A stretch of DNA of 64,000 bases from Notamacropus eugenii (taxonomy: Eukaryota > Chordata > Mammalia > Diprotodontia > Macropodidae). The notes beneath the pieces were generated by a model. It saw only the letters and a list, made by a program, of their open reading frames with translations. It was not told the DNA's origin and made no database searches. Each line of letters opens with the position of its first letter. Position 1 is the stretch's first letter. Location: contig NC_092878.1 in assembly GCF_028372415.1 (NCBI RefSeq), positions 136,890,750-136,954,749 on the forward strand. The letters run 5' to 3'. Positions 55,986 to 64,000 of the stretch are shown here, piece after piece. The position numbers and the translations under genes were made by a program.

Positions 55986-56130
55986 CTGGAGTGGGAACTG
56001 TGGCCTCAAGACCACATGTGGCCTTCTAGGCCCTCAAGTATGGCCCTTTGACTGAATCCAAACTTTACAGAACAAAGCCCCGTAATAAAAGGATTTGTTC
56101 TGTAAAGCTTCTTAGGCCTAGAAGTGGGAA
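55986..56130. mobile_element. Fold-back (hAT-like non-autonomous) element fragment
   Basis: Perfect 13-bp inverted arms TTTACAGAACAAA and TTTGTTCTGTAAA surround a 17-base loop (about 56064-56106). They are preceded by GTGGCCTTCTAGGCCCTCAAG and CCCTTTGACTGAATCC, a left arm whose right partner is truncated. The layout suits a short palindromic DNA transposon; the family is inferred. Confidence 0.5.
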
Positions 56131-56489
56131 TTTGAGCTCAGCCTTAAAACAAATCCTGAATTCTAGGAGTCTAAGTTGAGAAGAGTTGTACTGAGCGTGC
56201 TTTGGTGGATTGTCTCCCAAATATTTTATGCATTTTGTAAGTCTTTTGAATGGGACAACTCTTCCCTTTCTATCATTGCCTGCTGGAAGTAGGATTTCTG
56301 ATTATGATACAGACTTCAATTGGTTTTATGGGTTTATTTTGTAGCCTAAAACTTTGTTGAGGCTACTAGTTTTGAAGCCTAAAATTCAGGGTCAGCAGGG
56401 AATGAAAAATAAGAATGAGAAAAGAGACTGGAAGAGAACTAGGGAATGAGGTAGGAGAAAAGGAGAGAAGGAGAAAGCTAGATGGTGAG
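56131..56489 (-). mobile_element. Short L1 ORF2 relic (about 56200-56380)
   Basis: GATTGTCTCCCAAATATTTTATG and GGGTTTATTTTGTAGCCTAAAAC match the antisense L1 ORF2 seen at 30280-30420. The remainder is unclassified. Confidence 0.55.
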
Positions 56490-56780
56490 CTAGCTAAATA
56501 GATAAAGCATTAATTAAGCACACACTGTGTTATAGGAGCCGCTTTCAGTGCTGGGGATATAGGGCAAGAAAACAAGAGGGTCCCTAATTACAAGGACCTT
56601 ATAGTCAAAGAGGGGAAAAGAAAACATCAAAGGGAACTGGAAAGTTGGGTCCCAAGTGGGACTGCAGGAAAGTCCTGAGGGGCAGTGGGAGGTGAGGAGG
56701 AAGAAGGGGCTGGAGCAACCTGCAGATTAAGTGAAGTTGAGGTGGAAAGAGGTAGATTAGGAACAGTCTCTCTTACAAAT
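56490..56780 (+). repeat. Unclassified interspersed repeat, family X, copy 4
   Basis: TTAATTAAGCACACACTGTG, GTGCTGGGGATATAGGGCAAG and ACAAGGACCTTATAGTCAAAG show the 5' part of the family. The 3' part differs. Confidence 0.5.
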
Positions 56781-56929
56781 TCGAAAGGGATTATTTCAAA
56801 TCATGAGCTCATAGCTAACAATGTATTTTAAAAAAGGAACTAAGGAAACATTGTATACAGCATCAGCAATACTGTTTTAGGAATTATTTTGAGTGAAGAA
56901 GTTATTTTAACTTCTATCAATACCCAAAT

Positions 56930-57006
56930 TAACTATAAAGGACCTATGAAGAAAGATACTATCTGCATCCAGAGAAAGAACTGATAAATAGAAGATGTAT
57001 AGAACA

Positions 57007-57064
<58 letters not shown>

Positions 57065-57260
57065 CATATTTACATACATGTTTGTGTCTAATGGGAGTCT
57101 TCTCTAGGGTGTGGGAGGGAAGAAAGAAAGAAAAAAGAAATTGACATGATAATTTTTTTTTTGGTCATTTCAAAGGAATTTTAAGTTGTGCATGTAGATT
57201 TGCAGTTTCATGGGCAATCATCTTTTTTATTGTACTATCTTATAGAGATGCTTGTTTTAT
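56930..57260 (+). mobile_element. LINE 3'-tail fragment with (CA)n at 57012-57062
   Basis: GATACTATCTGCATCCAGAG and AAAGAACTGATAAATAGAAG match the block at 33410-33720. An uninterrupted 51-base AC tract lies inside it. Confidence 0.6.
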
Positions 57261-59431
57261 TCCATAAATTAGAAATACAACAAATGAAAAAACACTTCAG
57301 TATGTTAAAAGTCATTCTTTGGCAGAGTTGAAGTCAGAGATACAAACTAAGTCATGGTAGGACCTTAGTTCAAATATCAACAGTGATCTCTTTCCTACCT
57401 CTTTCTTGGTCTTACTTTTAAGAACAGACCATGTAATTTATTAAACTAGATTGAGAAATGAAAGAGGTGGTTGGGAAAATAGGTGGTGGTTTATTTTCCT
57501 CTCCCCAAGGTCGAGGCTGTAGGATGTATGTACAAGTATGTCTGAGAAATCTGGACCATTCATTTTCCCAGTCCTGTCCTCAGAAATTTGGGCACATTCC
57601 ATTCTACACTGGCAGATTTTCGGTTGTTTTTATGATCCTTCTTTCCTTTGGCGGACTCCTTCTCCCTATTCTCGGTTGAGGTGCTAAGTTTTCATGGGTA
57701 ATTCCTCTTTAGCTCTTAACTTCCTATTTACACTATTATTTTCCCACAATTCCTAATTCCTTCACCTCAGCTGCTAAATTAGAGCTGCCTGGTCTGGTGT
57801 CCTCTGATGCATAGGCTCTGGGAGCCCTGAGAGTCATCCTTGGTCAGCTCATCCTGTTGCCTATTTAATGGAGTAGCTCTGACTCACCTCCTCCAACTGA
57901 AGCTTTAAGGATATGTAAGCGACTCCTATCACCTGAAAGTCTCTGTTCCATCCTGTAATAATATGAGTGATGCTCCTAGAGCATGATCCTAGGTTAAGGG
58001 AGAATCTGGCACACCCTTATGTAATTGAGCTCTGGTTCCTGTCTACCTGACATAATTACATGGTTAGTTTGGTCAGCTATTTAGTCGTTCTGAATGTCTG
58101 GCAAGTATGCAGATAATAAACCTAGATGAATAAAATTTTCTATGAATTAATTATATCATGATTCAGAGAAAAGAGAATCAAGGTTGGAGACAGAAGATCT
58201 CAATTTAAATTCCAGCTTTAATATCTGTGAGTTTTGTGACCCTCAGCTAGGCATCTCTGAACTTTTTGTCCTTCACTTGTGTAATGAGGTTAATAATATT
58301 GGAATTGCCTCATAATTGTATTGTGAGGAGGGAAATATTTCTATGGAGCTATGGATACTGGCTCACTGTGACCCCGTTTTGGCTCCTCAACACACCAGGA
58401 ATGTGCATCTGGAACTTTGACTACAAATGACCTTGTTTTTATTTTGTGTATCGAAATTTGATGCAGAGAGTCCTGAGGAATGAATAGCTCCAGCTGGGCC
58501 CCTCCATCAGGTCGACATCTGCTGCTGTATTTTTTGGGGAGACTTTGATTTTTCTTTCTTGCATGAACTAAAAGTACAGCAGTTACTCACAGGCCCAGAG
58601 CCATTGCTAGTTAGCATGGAAGCTTTGATTCACTCCATTTCTGACCTGAGCTTATCTTTCTTAGCCTTGTGGGCTCATGTCAGGTTTAGTGTAGGCACTG
58701 ATTGACATGAGCCATTGTATCTCAGAACTCCAGAACTTAAACAATCCACTTTCACTAGGAGCAGGAACTAAAGGGCATATGTCACACAAAGCCAGGGTGC
58801 TGGTGCTCTTGGTCACCTTGGCCTTTGAGCCACCCTGACTTTATTTCCTGCAGTTTGCTCTCAGATGTTCCAGGGGTGCTGTTCAGGGAGATAGGTGGCA
58901 AACCACTCTGATCTCCATCTCAGCAAAGGTATTCCAGCTGCCTCTGATCCTCCACAGTGAGAACTCAGCAAGTGAATGGACATAACTCCTTCCTCACCTC
59001 CAGGGAGACTGTGAGGTTCTTGTCTAGCTTGTGACTCCTGACTCTTTAAAAAACCACAGGAAGTTGCTGTTGAATATGACTTAGCCATTATGCAAACTGA
59101 CCTTAGGAGTCCAAGAGGTTGCAATCCTCATGGAACTTCAGCATTTTGTTTTTAAGGTCCCCATTTGGGTGGCTAGGCACATGGGCATGGTCAAGTATTT
59201 CACCACCAGGTGAATGTTCCATTAGACATATTCCATGCTCTTTATTCCTTCTTCCCAGACTATCCCTGTACCACCTTCACTTAGCCACTTCTCCATCTTT
59301 GTAGTTCACATCATCTCTGTACATGGATAGTCTTTACCCTTTTTGATGTAACTTATTGGCCCTCACTCAGAGCTGTCAAACATATATCCTCAAGGACAGC
59401 CCAAACCTGATGAAATGACAATTAGAAAATG
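57261..59431. other. Largest low-repeat stretch; MIR relic at 58185-58330
   Basis: I recognise only a plus-oriented MIR (TTCCAGCTTTAATATCTGTG, GTGTAATGAGGTTAATAATA). Open frames reach 87 codons (58861-59124 minus) without a domain I can name. No ADH exon 1 or 2 was found, although this is upstream of exon 3 on the same strand. It is absent from copy 1. Confidence 0.4.
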
Positions 59432-59559
59432 TTTGACAAAGTAAATAAAATACAATAAAGCACAAATAATATAAACATGATTTTCTGTCGATATGTGACT
59501 CACAAATATTCTTATATAAGGTTTCATGGCCCCTATTTCTATTTGAATTTGACACTATT

Positions 59560-60340
59560 GCTCCAAGTCATTCCTCTTACTCTTTCAGAGATGTGGTATT
59601 GACCCATAGACTTCCTCTCCACCTCAAATCCTGACCTCATTTTGGGGGATTTTAATATTCACATCGATGTCTTTTGGACACATTGACCTTGCAGTTCTTC
59701 AACCTTCTCAGTTCCCATGACCTTATCTTCTCTCCACTTCAGCCACACATAGTAAGGACCACATACCTCATCTCAGCGTTACAGACAAGTTTTCTGCCTT
59801 CCTGGGCCAGAACTCTGAAAGTTTCTCTGAAAATACCATCCTATCTTCTAACATGACCTCTGCCTCAGTTCTAAACCTCATTCATTTTCACCATGACCTT
59901 CTGCCTCCACCTTTCTGTTTGTTTCCAGCCCATCAGCTCTGATCTCAGCTCACTTTCCTGTCTTCTGTGAAGGAGTGTTTGTTGAGCCACCTTTAACTAC
60001 CTTGAGGTACACCGTTAATTAATGTTCAGTGCAAGCAATTATACCTCAGAAATTAGCAAGCATTACACATTTGGGCTTGATTTATTGTTTTGTTGGTTGT
60101 CTAGTCTTAAGAAAATGTTAAATATGGGGATTAACCTTAAGTGGGTGTGCATGCTCCACCCTTCCCCAGCTGAGTTATTACATATTTGCCAACAGTTTTC
60201 TTCTTGTTTTCTTCTCCTTTTCCTTCTTTTCCTTCTCTTTCTCCTCCTCCTTTTCCTCCTTCTTTCCCTTCTCCTCTTCCTTTTTCCTCCCTTCCATTTA
60301 AGTTTAGATCATTATCCAGTCTTGAATTGTTACCAACCAC
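59560..60340 (+). mobile_element. L2/CR1-like endonuclease relic with pyrimidine tract
   Basis: GGGGGATTTTAATATTCACATCG is the GDFNIHID-type block, and LLSSHDLIFSPLQP follows. A (TTCC/TCC)n pyrimidine tract at 60205-60300 has expanded relative to copy 1. Confidence 0.55.
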
Positions 60341-60377
60341 ACCCTCCCAATCTATTCTTCATTCACATACCCATATT

Positions 60378-60540
60378 ATCTTTTTTTTTTTTTTTTTGGA
60401 GGGGGAAAGGCAAGGCAATTGGGGTTTAGTGACTTGATCAAGGTCACACAGCTAGTAAGTGTCTGAGACTGGATTTGAATTCAGATCCTCCTGACTCCAG
60501 GGCTAGTGCTCTATTCACTGCACCACTTAGCTGCCCCCAA
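60378..60540 (-). mobile_element. Marsupial tRNA-derived SINE, orthologue of 13780-13926
   Basis: On minus: GGGGGCAGCTAAGTGG head, B-box-like GAATTCAAATCC, AAGTCACTAAACCCCAATTG, CTTTCCCCCTCC and a poly(A) of about 17 (plus T-run). Confidence 0.85.
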
Positions 60541-60944
60541 ACCTTCTGTCTTTTCAAGTCTTCTATCTTTCTTTCACCAAAGGATTTAGTCTCCTGCTTT
60601 ACTGAGAAAATGGAGGCAGTGAATGGTAAGTTACTTTTCATTTATTCTGCACACAAAACTCTCTTTCATACTCTATTCTTTTTTGTTTTGCTCCAGCCCC
60701 TGAGAAAGAGAGACCCATGTTTTCGCCAAAGCAAACCACTCTACTTCCGCTCTTGATTTCATCCTTTCCTATCTTTCCAGGGAGTTTATTCCCTCAATCA
60801 TTCTTTGTCTTTCCCTCATTCTCATTCTCTTCTTATCTACCGCTTTCTTTCCCATTATCTACAATTACACCCATCTTCTTAATATTTAAAAAGACTTAAT
60901 CTCACCCTGTCTCTCTTTAAGCTACGATCACAATGTAATTCTTC
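60541..60944. other. Duplicated non-coding sequence
   Basis: Partner of 13927-14300; no gene. Confidence 0.4.
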
Positions 60945-61629
60945 TGTCTTTCACAATGTAATTCTTAGAAGGGATTGTCTACGAGCATTGCCTCAATTTT
61001 CCCAATTCATCCTCACTTTTGCCTCCCTTCAAATCTGGCTTCCATTCAGTTGAAACAACTTTCCATGGGTTCTTCAACGATCTGCTCAATGCTGAATCCA
61101 TTCATGTTTTCTTCATCCTTGGTCTTCTTGATTTGTCTGTAATTTTGTGACCATCCTTTGGGATTCTCTCTCTTCCCTCGACTTCCTTATTTCTTCTTCA
61201 TCTTTCTTGATCTCTCACTTCTTTTTTGTTCCTTTTCAGTCTCTTCTCCTAGGAGATCACCATCTTTCTCCTTGTATTAATCTTGGGAGTCCCTAAGGCC
61301 TGGTCCTGGTCCTTCTCTCTTTATATATTTTCTCTTGGTAATTTCATCAGCTCACATTAATTCAATTGCTATCTGTCTGCAGATGATTTCTAAACCTGTA
61401 TATCTAATCCCTAAGCACTAAGTTTATTATTCTCCCAAGATTATTTTGGCAAACTTGTAGAGGATAGATTGGAGGGCATGGGAGGAAAATGAAAGCAGGG
61501 AGACTGAGTAAAAGACTATGGGCAAAAATTTAGCAAAAAGAAGTGATGAGAAACTAAAAGTTAGTCACAGTAATGTTGGTGAAGAGAAGGGGATGAAAGC
61601 TATAGATTTTGGTGGAATAGATAATTTAC
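60945..61629 (+). mobile_element. L2/CR1-like reverse-transcriptase relic, absent from copy 1
   Basis: CCTAAGGCCTGGTCCTGGTC and CATCAGCTCACATTAATTC ... TCTGCAGATGATTTCT trace the VPQGSVLGP and YADD-type regions of such LINEs in broken frames. Copy 1 jumps across this at about 14300. Confidence 0.55.
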
Positions 61630-61815
61630 ATGAATTAACAGTTGAGATAATTGAAAGAGGGAAGGCACTGAAATTCAGAGGGACTGGGGAAAGCTTCCTG
61701 TAGAAGATAAGATTTTAACTGGGATTTAAAGGAAGCAGGGAAGTCAATAGTTGAAGGGAAAGAGAGAGACTATTCCAGGTAAGAGGACAGCCAGAGAAAA
61801 TGCCTTGTTGTATGT
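61630..61815 (+). repeat. Unclassified interspersed repeat, family X, copy 5
   Basis: GGGAAAGCTTCCTGTAGAAG, TGGGATTTAAAGGAAGCAGGG and ACAGCCAGAGAAAATGCC. Orthologue of the 14310 copy. Confidence 0.6.
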
Positions 61816-61889
61816 AGGACTACATGACTCTTCACCATTCTAATTGACCTCTTCTAATGTTTTTTAGCTTTCTAAAAAAAAATATGCTA

Positions 61890-62400
61890 CCCAGAGCTAA
61901 ACACAATATTCCATTTGTGATCTTTTTCCTTTGTATTTCTGAATAAAGCTCAGACTCCTTAGCCTGGAATTCAAAGCCCTTCACAGCCTGTTTCAATCTA
62001 CTTTTTTATGCTTCTTCTAGATCTACACTTGGTTCCAGGTAAATTAGGCCCCTCATTGCTTCATTAATCTAATTTGGATTTTCCTATCTTTTCCTCTGCC
62101 TATAATTCATTTTCTATTCCCTCTGCTCCCTCTCCTTCCCACCCCTGACTCTACTTCTCCTTGCTGAAATCCTATAGATCCTTCTAACACTCAGCTTTCA
62201 TTTCATCTTTATGAAGTCTTTCCTGCTCTTCTTGATTGGACATATTCTTTGTTTTCTCTGAATACTCCTATCACATTTGCCATATTTAGGTTTTAGATAT
62301 AGTTATCTAAAATCTTGATTATTACCTCTATTAAACTATAAGGGGAAGGACAAGGTTTTATTCCTATTTATAGATTTCCATAGTATCCAACACTTGGCAT
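61890..62400 (+). mobile_element. L2/CR1-like 3' relic
   Basis: Partner of 14640-15130 (CTCAGACTCCTTAGCCTGGA, ATTCAAAGCCCTTCACAGCC). Confidence 0.5.
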
Positions 62401-64000
62401 TTAATAAACTACATACTTAAAAGTATGTTGAATGATTCAATTATCCTGTTGACCTATCTGTTGGCACTACATGCTGTTCTTAGACATTAGTCAATATCTC
62501 TCACCTTCTGCTCAATATCCTAGTGGTTTTTTCCTTTAGCAGCAGCTTTTTCTAAGACTTGAGCTTATGAGCTGTATCTCCTGAATGTTCTACTTTTCTA
62601 TCCTCTTAGCATTTAGTCTTGGCCATTCTTTTCTAATGCTTTTAAAAGACCTGTTCCTCTTTGTTAACCTACTTTCAGAAATGTGGCACTCAGAACTGAA
62701 CAACATACTCCAGATCTAGTCTAATCAAAACAGAGTAGAATGAGATTGTCACTTGCCTTGCTTTGGCCATCTGTCTTTATGATGCTTTCTAAGGTCACAT
62801 TTTACTTGTTTCTGTCTTCTTCATGTTAGATTATTGACTTATTGAACTTTCCACCTTCTACTATTCCCATGAATCCTTCTCTCACCGTACCTTTCATACC
62901 CTCTATTGGTAGTTAGGTTTTTTAAATAAAAAATTTAGGATTTTATATTTAACCTTATTAAAATGTCATCTTTGTTCCATGGCTGGCTTTGGCCAAACAT
63001 TTTTATCACCTTGTACTCAATTTGTTATAGATGAACATCTAGAATTTTACCTAGGGTAATCTTTGGTCAGCAGATTTTATGTATATTGCCACTTGTCTGT
63101 CTGTTTATCTATCTGTATTGGACAAGCATTGAAGATGGACAGTGAATTGGATTCAGAACTTAACAGGAAGAAGAGAGAGGGTTGGATTTCATTTGGGAAA
63201 TTAAGACAGTTCTGACAATCCCAATTTGTTCCCTGATGTAAAAACCATTTTTTTTTTAGCACCATGATCTTTTTGGTGATGTTGTATTATTGCAAATCTT
63301 AGAATCCCATAGTATCAAAATTCCAAGTGACCCAAAGTACAATGGAGAGATGAATAAGCAGGTTGAAGAATATTGTCAACAATAAGTTTCATAAGTTACA
63401 CCATTTAAAAGTATGATCAGAATAGGAAATAACTTGGCTGTATAGTGACAGGGAAAAATAACAGAAGGAAAGCCCAAATGCTGCTCTGGGATAAGCAAAA
63501 TCTAAGCAAAATCTAGCATGTTGGCTGTGCCTTGAAGGAGGGTCCACATGAGGACACAAATAAGCATTGAGCAGAATGGAAAGACGTCAATGAACTGTAA
63601 TTTGTAGCAGTGGAGGGAACACCCACATTGATAAGATCGTTGACCCATGAAGACTCTGACTTATTGAAATAAATTTAATTTTATAAGATTTGGTGTATCT
63701 TTCTAGCCTACTAAGCCCTTTTTTGGATCTTGAGTCTTCACACAAAATGTGGTCTCTATATATTCCTCCCATTTTTGTAGGCTATGATCCAAGTCATTGA
63801 CAGAGAGATTAAAAAAAACCCTCTAAAAATGAGACAAAACCCCTAATGATGAAGGCTGTGGAAAATTTCTGTGGTCTGTATAGTCACATGAAACCCACTA
63901 TAATGAAGATGTGAGTTTGATCCAATGTAAAAGAGAGAGCTTGTCAAAGGAGGTGGCCAACCCTCACAATCATGACTCTAAAAAATAAAAGAGGCCTTCC
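62401..64000. other. Duplicated sequence, no gene recognised
   Basis: Partner of about 15131-16797; no feature recognised. Confidence 0.45.

Larger units (their letters stand above)
59432..64000. repeat. Segmental duplication, copy 2, right block
   Basis: Partner of 11386-16797, running to the end of the window; the true right edge is outside. Offset is about 48046 at the start and 47238 near 63641, the change being mainly the L1 present only in copy 1. Confidence 0.85.

Overview
This window looks like mammalian, and more specifically marsupial, non-coding DNA. It is A/T-rich, CpG-poor and packed with retroelement relics. Three points suggest a marsupial: three full-length L1 derivatives that carry only ORF1 (HAL1, 'half-L1'), tRNA-derived SINEs with the head GGGGCAGCTAGGTGG or close variants, and many 5'-truncated L1 3' ends. 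No intact protein-coding gene was found. No CRISPR array, operon or bacterial feature is present.

The only cellular gene signal is alcohol dehydrogenase (ADH, medium-chain zinc enzyme) on the minus strand, in two decayed copies. Copy 2 keeps recognisable exons 3 (38788-38926), 4 (37151-37238), 5 (36829-37048), 6 (36369-36629), 7 (about 34684-34816) and 8 (30519-30657). Exons 4, 5 and 8 have the lengths I recall for mammalian ADH genes (88, 220 and 139 bp), and phases join correctly at each junction from exon 3 to exon 6. Copy 1 keeps exons 4, 5 and 6 (2428-2515, 2105-2323, 1637-1894). Both are pseudogenes by in-frame stops, frameshifts and lost splice sites. I did not find exons 1, 2 or 9.

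The two copies lie in an old tandem segmental duplication: 1-2795 matches 34947-37515, and 11386-16797 matches 59432-64000. Between these blocks copy 2 holds about 22 kb, including ADH exon 3, an ERV-L-like provirus and two HAL1s. Copy 1 holds only about 270 bp of unmatched DNA plus one gammaretrovirus-like provirus.

That provirus (3064-11378) is the oddest object in the window. Its gag, pol and env remnants read on the minus strand from an LTR at the right end, but the LTR at its left end points the opposite way. Both outer ends are therefore U3 ends, and a 4-bp direct repeat GGAT flanks the whole structure. The inverted junction with env lies at a 15-bp near-palindrome. A second solo LTR (3259-3865, flanked by ACTTTC) is nested inside the left LTR.

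The rest consists of L1, HAL1, L2/CR1-like, MIR/SINE and other interspersed repeats with microsatellites. HAL1 elements lie at 21499-24253 (minus), 46284-49203 (minus) and about 52985-55985 (plus). Several stretches of 0.5-2 kb hold nothing I can name and are listed as such. All family names come from recognising sequence patterns, not from a database search.
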